Source of the DNA: DASZCR01 sp035942915
Lineage (GTDB): Bacteria; Acidobacteriota; Blastocatellia; Pyrinomonadales; Pyrinomonadaceae
Reading direction: 5' to 3'
DNA: 43,472 nt
Assembly (NCBI GenBank): GCA_035942915.1
Contig: DASZCR010000111.1
Location: 1-43,472 of the forward strand
Below, in pieces: positions 33,170 through 40,697 of the stretch. The position numbers and the translations under genes were made by a program. Numbering within the stretch: position 1 is the stretch's first letter; every line of letters starts with the position of its first letter. The notes beneath the pieces are model-generated. The model ran no database searches. It was given only the letters and a program-made list of their open reading frames with translations, and had not been told where the DNA came from.

Positions 33170-33206
33170 GACGCCGCAGGCCGAGTCGCATACAAGAGAG
33201 GCAATT

Positions 33207-35543
33207 ATGGCCGAGACAGACCCCGTTAAATACTTCAAGGAAGAAATCAAACGACTCAACTACTACAACTCGCAATTCCTCAAAGAGGATGACTTCAGCG
33301 ACGAGCAGCTTTATCACAACCAGATGCGTCGCCTTCACAACCGTGCGCTGCACACGTGGGGCATCATCTCCGGGTTGGATGTCAGACAGGTGACGGGCGC
33401 GCTCAAGGTGGCAATCACGCCCGGCATCGCTATTGACCGGCTCGGCAGAGAGATTGTGTTGGCCGATGAAACCGGCGCGACCGGCCTTGAGAACGGCTCG
33501 CTCAGCCTCGACAACTTCAACGTCAATTCTCAGGTTTACATCATCATCAGATACGGCGAGGTTTTCGACCCGGCGGACAAAGACACGCAGAGCACCAGCA
33601 AACTCTACACGCGCACGACCGAGCGACCCGAAGCGACCGCCTCTGCCAGTGCTCCGGCGTCCGACAGCCCCGACATCGTGCTGGCAATCATCACGCTTGA
33701 TAGCAACAACGCTATCTCCGATATCGGCACGAGCATCCGCCGCTATTCCGGGTGTCGTTTCGGCTCGTCAACCGACGGACGGGAATTCTCCTTCTACGCC
33801 GACAGCGCAGGCACCTGGCACTTCGCCGACGCAGCAAAGGGCGCAGACCGTCTGACCATCGACGGCAAGGGCAACGTCGGCATCAACACCATGACGCCCG
33901 CCGTCCATCTCGCCGTCAACGGCGCGGGCGCGAACGTCTATGAAACAGACCTCTGGGTCGAGCGAAACATGCACGTGCAAGGCAACGAGCCGCTCAATCA
34001 GGGCGGGCGCGGAAGACTGAGAGTCGGCACGACATGGAAATACATCAGCCTCTACGCAGACCCTTCTTCCAGCGGCGCTAACAACGACCTCGCTCTCGGC
34101 GCATCGTCGGGCGTCGTCCGCGTCGGGCCGGGTGCGACAACGAGCCAGAGCTTGATTGTCCCGAACGGTAGTCTCACGGTCGGCCGCGAGACGGGCGGCG
34201 CGAAGCTCGACGTGAACGGCGACATCCGCGCTTTGAGCCTTCACTTCGCGGACGGCGCTGGCACGCCCTACGAGTCCAACTGGATTGGGATGGCGAACAA
34301 CGTTGACGGCACGACCAAGTGGCTGCACATCGGCGGCATCACAGACTCAGGCGAGCGCCGTCTCGCGCTCATGGCAAGCCGCCTCTACGCCTCCGGCAAC
34401 GTCGGCATCGGGACGCCGACAGCCGGTTTCCCGCTTGGCTTCGCCAACGCGCTCGGCGATAAAATCTCTCTCTGGGGACAGTCCGGCAATCACTTCGGCT
34501 TCGGCATCCAGACCGCCCTGCTACAGATTCACACCGATACGGCCGCCGCCGACATCGCCTTCGGCTACGGGTCGAGCGGCGCGTTTACGGAACTGATGCG
34601 CGTCAAGGGCAACGGTGACGTCGGCATCGGGATTGACCCGTCGGCGCGTCTCCACATCTCGGAGAAGAAGGGCACGACGCACAGCCCAAACACGGGCACG
34701 CTCATCATCGACCACGAAGACAGCGGCGGCGCAAGCAGCATCATCTTCCGCAGCAAATTCAATCGCGGCAGCGACTACGGCTTCATCCAGTTTCAAGACA
34801 CCTCGACCGTCGGCGGCGTCGGCGAATCGGCGCGTTTCATCATCGGCACCAACAACGACCCGGACGACCATCTGGCTCTCATGCCTTCGGGCAACGTCGG
34901 CATCGGCGCACTGGCGCCCGCTGTAAAACTGGCCGTCAATGGCGCGGGCGCGAACGTCTATGAAACAGACCTCTGGGTCGAGCGAAATATCCACGTGCAG
35001 GGGAACGAGTCGTTGTTGATGGTCGGGGGGCGGGGAAGACTGAGAGTCGGAACGGCGTGGGGCTACGTCGGCATCTTCTCAGACCCTAATTCAAAGGGCA
35101 GCCGCAACGACCTAGTCCTCGGCGCGTCTTCCGGCACCGTCCGAATCGGGCCGGGCACAGACAGCACCCAGAACCTTTTAGTTCCGAACGGCAGCATCAT
35201 CCTGCCGGGTTCGCTCTACGCCGCGGGCGCCAGTTTTAACCTGCGCATCATGGGCGGCTACGTCGAAAGCAATGGCCTCTCTCTCTCCAGCGCGATGGGC
35301 TATACGTCTTGGAGAAAATCACGGGGGCTTTATCAGATAGACTTCCATCAGGCTTTCGCCGGTCAGCCCTTCGCCTGCGCGACGCAGGTTTACGACGGAA
35401 ACATCAACAGCGACGGCGGCAACACCAAAGATAACGCGGTCATCGTCGGTCTGAACGCGAACGGCATGAGAGTCAAGACCGGCGACAGCGACGGTAGCGC
35501 GGCGGACAGGAAGTTTACATTCATCGTCATGGGGCCACGATAA
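33207..35543 (+). CDS. Tail fibre / receptor-binding protein (Pvc13-like)
   Basis: The 778-residue protein starts with a baseplate-docking domain (VKYFKEEIKRLNYYNSQFLK; RRLHNRALHTWGIISGLDV; PGIAIDRLGREIVLADE). It continues as a fibre shaft with GNVGIGT-type repeats. A block of about 95 residues occurs twice (from PAVHLAVNGAGANVYETDLW at about 232, and again near 571 with only a few changes); the DNA is also near-identical in part. The C-terminal 90 residues (SWRKSRGLYQIDFHQAFAGQ and onward) look like a globular tip. The fibre probably decides which cell is hit; the receptor is unknown. Confidence 0.85.
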   Translation: MAETDPVKYFKEEIKRLNYYNSQFLKEDDFSDEQLYHNQMRRLHNRALHTWGIISGLDVRQVTGALKVAITPGIAIDRLGREIVLADETGATGLENGSLSLDNFNVNSQVYIIIRYGEVFDPADKDTQSTSKLYTRTTERPEATASASAPASDSPDIVLAIITLDSNNAISDIGTSIRRYSGCRFGSSTDGREFSFYADSAGTWHFADAAKGADRLTIDGKGNVGINTMTPAVHLAVNGAGANVYETDLWVERNMHVQGNEPLNQGGRGRLRVGTTWKYISLYADPSSSGANNDLALGASSGVVRVGPGATTSQSLIVPNGSLTVGRETGGAKLDVNGDIRALSLHFADGAGTPYESNWIGMANNVDGTTKWLHIGGITDSGERRLALMASRLYASGNVGIGTPTAGFPLGFANALGDKISLWGQSGNHFGFGIQTALLQIHTDTAAADIAFGYGSSGAFTELMRVKGNGDVGIGIDPSARLHISEKKGTTHSPNTGTLIIDHEDSGGASSIIFRSKFNRGSDYGFIQFQDTSTVGGVGESARFIIGTNNDPDDHLALMPSGNVGIGALAPAVKLAVNGAGANVYETDLWVERNIHVQGNESLLMVGGRGRLRVGTAWGYVGIFSDPNSKGSRNDLVLGASSGTVRIGPGTDSTQNLLVPNGSIILPGSLYAAGASFNLRIMGGYVESNGLSLSSAMGYTSWRKSRGLYQIDFHQAFAGQPFACATQVYDGNINSDGGNTKDNAVIVGLNANGMRVKTGDSDGSAADRKFTFIVMGPR
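33901..34171 (+). repeat. Intragenic repeat in the fibre gene, copy 1
   Basis: This stretch of about 270 bases is repeated at 34921-35196. The two share an unbroken match of more than 40 bases around 33921-33966 and 34941-34986. The protein products align over about 90 residues with only short differences. Confidence 0.8.
34921..35196 (+). repeat. Intragenic repeat in the fibre gene, copy 2
   Basis: This is the second copy of the block at 33901-34171, with one small in-frame insertion (LLMV in place of LNQ near the GGRGRLRVGT motif). A direct repeat of this size can mediate loss or gain of a shaft segment by recombination. Confidence 0.8.
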
Positions 35544-35571
35544 GGCCGGGTTGCAGACGGAAAGGAAGGAT

Positions 35572-35784
35572 ATGGAGGAACAGTTACAGGCGCGGCTCGC
35601 AGAGTTGAAGCGGGAGTTTGAGACGGGGCAGGCGCGTCTACGCGAATTGGAGGCGCAGGAAGCGCGCCTGCGCGAGACGATGCTTCGCATCAGCGGCGCG
35701 ATACAGGTGCTCGAAGAGATGCTCGGCGCAGCACAGGGCAACGAAGCCCCCGTCTCCGACGACGAGCGCGGTCAAGTCGCCTGA
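35572..35784 (+). CDS. Small coiled-coil protein
   Basis: The start at 35572 follows AAGGAAGG. The 70-residue product is one long charged helix (MEEQLQARLAELKREFETGQ ... LRETMLRISGAIQVLEEMLG) with a short acidic tail. No family is recognised. It lies between fibre and effector genes, so it may be an effector chaperone or a fibre-bundle factor; the sequence does not decide. Confidence 0.75.
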   Translation: MEEQLQARLAELKREFETGQARLRELEAQEARLRETMLRISGAIQVLEEMLGAAQGNEAPVSDDERGQVA

Positions 35785-35833
35785 GAGCGTCGCTCCTGAA
35801 AGCGTGTCAACTCGCTCTCTCGGAGGAAGTGCG

Positions 35834-38539
35834 ATGTCTGCAAAAGTGCGGCGCGACGGTCTTGATAAAGAGGCTGTCAGGCCGCAAAAGTCGAGGGCGG
35901 ACGTTCCCGATGTCGAAGCACCGGCGCGGAGTCCCCAAATCTCCGCGCTCTTCGGGCGTGCCGTCTTCGATTCCGCGTCGCTCAGGCCGCCCGACGTGCT
36001 GCAACTACAGAACGCCTTCGGCAATCGAGCCGTCAGCCGCCTTCTGACAACGGCAAAGCAAGGCCGCGCCGTTCCACCTCAGAGCGACGCCGAAAGCGGG
36101 GGCGTGGACGACAAGACCGGTCTCGCTCCTCGCCTCAAAGCCGGTCTTGAAGAGCTCTCCGGCCTCCCGATGGACGACGTGAGAGTTCATTACAACTCTT
36201 CCAGCCCGGCCCGCTTGCAGGCTTTGGCCTACACGAAGGGGACGGAGATTCACATCGCGCCCGGTCAGGAAAAGCACATCGCGCACGAAGCCTGGCACGT
36301 CGTCCAACAGAAGCAGGGACGCGTCGCGCCGACCATAGAACTGCGCGGAGAGCCAATCAACGACAGCGCGAGCCTTGAGCGAGAGGCCGACCTGATGGGC
36401 GCACGGGTTCTCACGCGCTCGCACGCCGCAAGGGTGCCGACTCCGGTCGCGCCGCCGTCTTCGACCCCGCTCGCTCAAACCATCCAGAGAATTACCAGAG
36501 AGGAGGTGCCGGGTTTACAGGAGTGGTGGGACGCTTGGCTTGAGCGCGCGATTTTGAGGGGTTATATCAAGCGCAGCGAGAAGGCCGAGTGGGTCGAGAA
36601 GGGGCATCGGCATATCGAAGGCGCCGTCGTAGACAAGGGGCCTGACAAGAAGACCGTGCAGGTGTCGCTCGACAAACTCCTCAGAGACGCCGTCCCCGTC
36701 ACCGAAGGCGAGCACATTCCTATCGAGTTCAGAGTGCCGGACACGCAAGCGACCGGCCCGATTCTGAGGTCGCTCGACCGCGATGATTTTATAAAGAGGT
36801 TGGACGAAGAGGCTGGCCCACTCTTGATGGAGATGTCGCATACCCTCCATCACAAGATTTCCGACGCCGCTCTACGCGCCCTCGCATCGAGACTCAGCGA
36901 TGCCATCTCCACAGACAAAAACGCGCTCGAATTCTATGAGGTGCTCACGACGCGAGCCAGGTACGAAGCTCCGCTCACAGCGAAATCGTCTAAGAAGATA
37001 ACCGCACCACCCTCCTCCGGCGCAGACGAGCGAAGCCTCTACAAAATTCTCACCAACATGCCCGTCAATCTCGAAGTCGGGCCGCGCGCGGGCGTCCTCA
37101 GAGACGCGGACAACGACCCCGGTTCGCTCTTCGATGCCAGCACCGTGCCCGTCGAAGGGGAGGAGGTCGAGTCGGCGTCCAGTTTCCGACCGCAACTCAG
37201 CATCAACGCCGACCCCGTCCCTTGGAATCCGCGCCGTCGAAGAATGAGCCTGCGTTCCGAGCACCTCTTCCAAATCTCCCTCATCGCGGAGAAGATATAC
37301 GTCAACAAAAAATATGTTCCCACCACAGAAGAATGGGCGGTGATGACGCGCAGCCTCCGCGCCGCCGTCGAAGAACATAATCGCATCCTGGCGGAGGAAG
37401 GCCAGACCAATGTGAAGCTGACTCAGCCGAGAAGAGAGCAATGGGTGAAAGATAAAACTACGGGGAAGTATCTGAGAAAGCACACCGAAGAGGGGCTTAT
37501 CTACGCGCACGACCACAAACGCGAGATAGGCGACGCGGGCGACCTCTCCGAAAAAGAGAAGCGCGAAATCGCTACGCGCAAGGAGCAGGAAGAGGAGGAA
37601 CGGCGCAGAAGGTGGAGGGAACAGGAAGCACGTCGGGCGGAGTTGGAGAAGCAGGCCGTCGAACTCTGGTTGAAGAACGAAGTGAATCTTGCGCGCGTGC
37701 ACAAAGAACTGCTCGGCTCATACGCATCGCTCGTCGGTAAGAAGTCTGTCAAATTGCTCCTCGCTTACGCGAATACGGCCCCGCCGCAACGCGGCAAGAA
37801 GGACAAAAAGTGGGTGCAGAAATACAGCGCGCCCGCCTCGAAAAGGGATAACGAAGATTGGGTGTTGCTGGTCGCAAAGACGGCGAAAGAAATGTGGACG
37901 GCCGAGAAGAAGCCCGGCCTCGACATAGTTGAAGACGGCGGCCCCGGCCCCGGCTTCAACGCCGAACTAACGCTGGCCGCTTACAGTGCCATCATGGCCG
38001 ATTTTAGTGAGCACTATTCGGAGTTGGTGCCAGAAGGTGAAGCGCCCATCGGCGTCGTGCATCCCGAAGTCGAGGACGTGCCGCAAATCGAGGACAAGAG
38101 CAAGAAGTGGGCGGCCGCGCGCTCCAAGTTGCTCGAAGAGATTTTACTGAATCAGGAAGCATTCCAAGTCTGGCTGGCTACCAATGAAATAAAGGTCGCA
38201 CCCAATTCGGGGAGCGGCTGCAACTGTCTCATCATCTCGCTTCTGCAACACGCCACCGGCAATTACGCGAGCGAGCATGCAGCCAAAGCGCGGACGCTGC
38301 GCGAGGCGCTCATCGGGCAGTTCCCGCAAATCGTTCTCGGCCAGATGTTGCACTCGGACGACCCCGCCTATGTCTGGCTCGTCAATAGAATCAACGAAGA
38401 GTACGGCATCAGCATGAATCCCGTCTTCGTCAGTCCCGACGCAGAGGCACGCCCCTTCGTTCATCCGGTCAATCAGATTGGCGAGAATCCGGTGGTGATT
38501 TGGCAGCAGGGCAACCACTACGAGGCTCTCTATACCTAA
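35834..38539 (+). CDS. eCIS effector: DUF4157 domain plus C-terminal OTU-like cysteine protease
   Basis: The start at 35834 has GGAGG seven bases upstream. The 901-residue protein has a disordered N terminus and a DUF4157 domain (about 85-200) with H151-E-A-W-H155 followed by VVQQKQGR. A helical middle follows, including a very Glu/Arg-rich coiled coil near 640-685. The last 110 residues hold GCNC798LIISLLQHATGNY and, at the very end, N894-H895-Y-E-A-L-Y-T. A Cys at the start of a helix and a terminal HY-hydrophobic motif about 97 residues on are the hallmarks of OTU-type deubiquitinases and related papain-like toxins. It is the last gene of the eCIS operon, as cargo often is. Protease activity and a eukaryotic target are inference. 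Confidence 0.8.
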   Translation: MSAKVRRDGLDKEAVRPQKSRADVPDVEAPARSPQISALFGRAVFDSASLRPPDVLQLQNAFGNRAVSRLLTTAKQGRAVPPQSDAESGGVDDKTGLAPRLKAGLEELSGLPMDDVRVHYNSSSPARLQALAYTKGTEIHIAPGQEKHIAHEAWHVVQQKQGRVAPTIELRGEPINDSASLEREADLMGARVLTRSHAARVPTPVAPPSSTPLAQTIQRITREEVPGLQEWWDAWLERAILRGYIKRSEKAEWVEKGHRHIEGAVVDKGPDKKTVQVSLDKLLRDAVPVTEGEHIPIEFRVPDTQATGPILRSLDRDDFIKRLDEEAGPLLMEMSHTLHHKISDAALRALASRLSDAISTDKNALEFYEVLTTRARYEAPLTAKSSKKITAPPSSGADERSLYKILTNMPVNLEVGPRAGVLRDADNDPGSLFDASTVPVEGEEVESASSFRPQLSINADPVPWNPRRRRMSLRSEHLFQISLIAEKIYVNKKYVPTTEEWAVMTRSLRAAVEEHNRILAEEGQTNVKLTQPRREQWVKDKTTGKYLRKHTEEGLIYAHDHKREIGDAGDLSEKEKREIATRKEQEEEERRRRWREQEARRAELEKQAVELWLKNEVNLARVHKELLGSYASLVGKKSVKLLLAYANTAPPQRGKKDKKWVQKYSAPASKRDNEDWVLLVAKTAKEMWTAEKKPGLDIVEDGGPGPGFNAELTLAAYSAIMADFSEHYSELVPEGEAPIGVVHPEVEDVPQIEDKSKKWAAARSKLLEEILLNQEAFQVWLATNEIKVAPNSGSGCNCLIISLLQHATGNYASEHAAKARTLREALIGQFPQIVLGQMLHSDDPAYVWLVNRINEEYGISMNPVFVSPDAEARPFVHPVNQIGENPVVIWQQGNHYEALYT

Positions 38540-38546
38540 AGCCTCA

Positions 38547-38575
38547 AAGGGCGACCGAACTATTCGGTCGCCCTT
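38547..38575 (+). terminator. Terminator of the eCIS operon
   Basis: A perfect 13-bp stem (AAGGGCGACCGAA, complement at 38563-38575) with a 3-base loop lies 7 bases after the effector stop codon. The T tract is short (CCTTCC), but position and strength suit an operon end. Confidence 0.75.
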
Positions 38576-38647
38576 CCATGCCTGACACGGCGTGCCATCT
38601 CAACTCCTTTACTAACATACTTCACTGAGAGAACAGGTTCTCATGCG

Positions 38648-38776
38648 GAGTCCGATAACGAAAATTACGTAGAACCGACCTTGCAGTGAAGGTCAGTTTC
38701 GTATGGATATGTAGAGTACACCTAAAGTCTATGACACACTATGTTGTGCTTGTCTGTGCCCTACGTTATCGGACTC
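38648..38776. repeat. 129-bp segment bounded by 13-bp perfect inverted repeats
   Basis: GAGTCCGATAACG at 38648-38660 and its exact complement at 38764-38776 enclose 103 bases of AT-richer sequence with a small inner hairpin (GACCTT/AAGGTC, 38677-38694). No open frame is present. It could be a MITE-like element or a recombination/attachment relic beside the eCIS operon. I see no obvious target-site duplication. Confidence 0.45.
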
Positions 38777-38804
38777 TAAGCTGCTTTTTGATTCCAGATT
38801 CCGC

Positions 38805-39575
38805 TTAGCTGCGACGGTTCGCGTGTTGTGCCGTTAAGGGTGAAGAGGCGAGGGCGTGGATGTTCTTCTGCACGACGCTTTCGGCGATGATGGTCAGCGG
38901 GTCGAGGCATCCATATGCCATATAGGCGCCGCTGCCGGCCTCCGCGAGATGGCGTGCGACCAGATGCAGTTCCGTGCAGCCGACGATGAAGGAATCAACC
39001 TCATACTTCGCCAGCAACGCTTCGACGAGCGGCAGTAACTCACTGACCTCGACGTTCTTCTTCAGCCGGTAAATCAAGTCGTGAATCTCCTGCTGGTCGA
39101 GCGGCTCAGGCAGCACGACGCGCCCGCGCGCTGCTTCCCAGAGAGGATGATTCTCAAAGAGTCCTGACTGCCGCGTGCCCTGCGTACACATCAAGAGGTG
39201 CTTGCGTTCGCTGCGCAGAACGGTGTCGAAGATAACGTCGGGCAGAGAGATGATTCTGTCGCGCAGAGCGGCGGGCAGCCTGTCGAGCAGATAGTGCGAA
39301 GTGACACAACAGATGACCAGATGCGTCGCACCCATCTCACATAAACGCGTCAAAGCCTCGCTCATGCTTCGGAGCAGGAGTTCGTCCGAGCCTCTCAGGA
39401 ACGCATTCGTGCGGTCTGGAAACGTCGGGTCTGAGTAGAGCAGCACGATGGGCGCATCCTGCTCCGGGCCTCTGTGATGGAAGCTGTAGATGGTTCGCAC
39501 GAATTCGGCGGAAGCCACAGGCCCCATCCCGCCGAGGATACCGAGCACGTTTTTCACGGGCTGATGTGTCTTCAA
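38805..39575 (-). CDS. Aspartate/glutamate racemase-family protein
   Basis: The likely start is TTG 39575, with GGAAG a few bases upstream. The 256-residue protein has the family frame: LGILGGMGPVASAEF at the N terminus, the first catalytic Cys90 in CVTSH (usual form CNTAH) and the second Cys200 in VGCTELH. Two opposing Cys residues allow cofactor-free racemisation. Substrates may be Asp, Glu or a related amino acid. It follows a dioxygenase gene (62-base gap) and an asparagine synthetase gene on the same strand. Confidence 0.9.
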   Translation of the reverse strand: MKTHQPVKNVLGILGGMGPVASAEFVRTIYSFHHRGPEQDAPIVLLYSDPTFPDRTNAFLRGSDELLLRSMSEALTRLCEMGATHLVICCVTSHYLLDRLPAALRDRIISLPDVIFDTVLRSERKHLLMCTQGTRQSGLFENHPLWEAARGRVVLPEPLDQQEIHDLIYRLKKNVEVSELLPLVEALLAKYEVDSFIVGCTELHLVARHLAEAGSGAYMAYGCLDPLTIIAESVVQKNIHALASSPLTAQHANRRS

Positions 39576-39637
39576 AGTTTTCTTCCATCCAAGCGCCGCG
39601 GCGACGGGCGCGTTTTAACCGATTCTTTGCTCTGTCG

Positions 39638-40687
39638 CTACGCTATTTCTTTAGCGCAGTCCCTTTGAGCCGTTTGAGCCGTCATGGCGACGAGAATCTT
39701 GCGCGTGCCTTTGAAGGGCATCCGACCGTGCGCCGTCAGGACGTTGTCAACCAACAGCAGGTCGCCTTGCTGCCAGCGGAACTTAACGAGGAGGCGGCGG
39801 GTCTGCTCACGAATCACTTCGAGATACTCAAGCGGGATGGGCGTGTCGTCGCCGAAGGTCGCGTTCTGCGGCAGCTTCTCTTCGCGCCCTTTGAAAAACG
39901 CTTTCATCGCCTGATAGACGGCCGGCGGATGCGTCGACGGATGATATTGGTCTGCTTGATTGAACCAGACCTCCTCGCCCGTCTTTGGATGGAAGGTCGT
40001 CGCCGGGCGCACGCAGGTCAGGCGCACCGAGCCGTCCTCCATCCATTGCAGATTCATCCCGCAATTGTCGGCATAGCTTTCGACAGCGGCCGGGTCGTCC
40101 GTCTCAAACGTCTTCTGCCAGGAAGGGCCGAAGCCCTTGCCGCCATGCAGGTTGCGAAGGTATTTCACGCCGCGTCTGCGAAACTCTTCGACCACTTCGG
40201 CGGGCAACTCGGCGAGCAGAGCGCGCCCGTCAACCAGCGGCGTCTCGCCGCCTTCGCTCGCAGCCTCGACGCAGCAGAACAAGAGACGCTCAGGCCAGCG
40301 CGGGGCATAAGAGAGTTCGTTGTGTAGGGAGATGAAGAACTCAGGCGGGTATTCCGTCGAGGTATAGATGTTGCTACCGAGCTTTGTGCGCGGAGAGTTT
40401 CCGTCGACATAGTTCATCATCTCTTCTTTCAGATGAGCTATCAGCGACGCAAAGGTCGTCTGTTCTGAAACGCCGAACCCCCTGAAGAGAATCGCCCCCG
40501 TGCGATACAAAGACGCGTCGAGGTACTCCCTGTAGTTGTCCCACAGTTCATTGAGAGAGCATGCGCCCGCGCCGCTCGACGCACGCTCGATGAGCAGCGG
40601 GAAGGCGCGCTGTTCATCGACGACGCCGACGGTCAAGCCCGCCGGAAGGACGTTTGCGTTCTCGTGTGCGGTGTCCATGTCGTACAT
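39638..40687 (-). CDS. TauD/SyrP-like Fe(II)/2-oxoglutarate dioxygenase
   Basis: The start is 40687 (MYDMDTAHE) or 40678; the ribosome site is weak for both, and translation may be coupled to the asparagine synthetase gene ending 10 bases before. The 349-residue protein shows the iron site H122-N-E124 (SLHNELSY) and H320 (LTAHGRMPF), with the 2-oxoglutarate-binding Arg in GTRK. HxE rather than HxD is typical of clavaminate synthase and SyrP-like hydroxylases of peptide antibiotic pathways. It probably hydroxylates an amino acid or a carrier-bound amino acid; the substrate is not known. Confidence 0.88.
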   Translation of the reverse strand: MYDMDTAHENANVLPAGLTVGVVDEQRAFPLLIERASSGAGACSLNELWDNYREYLDASLYRTGAILFRGFGVSEQTTFASLIAHLKEEMMNYVDGNSPRTKLGSNIYTSTEYPPEFFISLHNELSYAPRWPERLLFCCVEAASEGGETPLVDGRALLAELPAEVVEEFRRRGVKYLRNLHGGKGFGPSWQKTFETDDPAAVESYADNCGMNLQWMEDGSVRLTCVRPATTFHPKTGEEVWFNQADQYHPSTHPPAVYQAMKAFFKGREEKLPQNATFGDDTPIPLEYLEVIREQTRRLLVKFRWQQGDLLLVDNVLTAHGRMPFKGTRKILVAMTAQTAQRDCAKEIA

Positions 40688-40697
40688 CTTCGATTTA

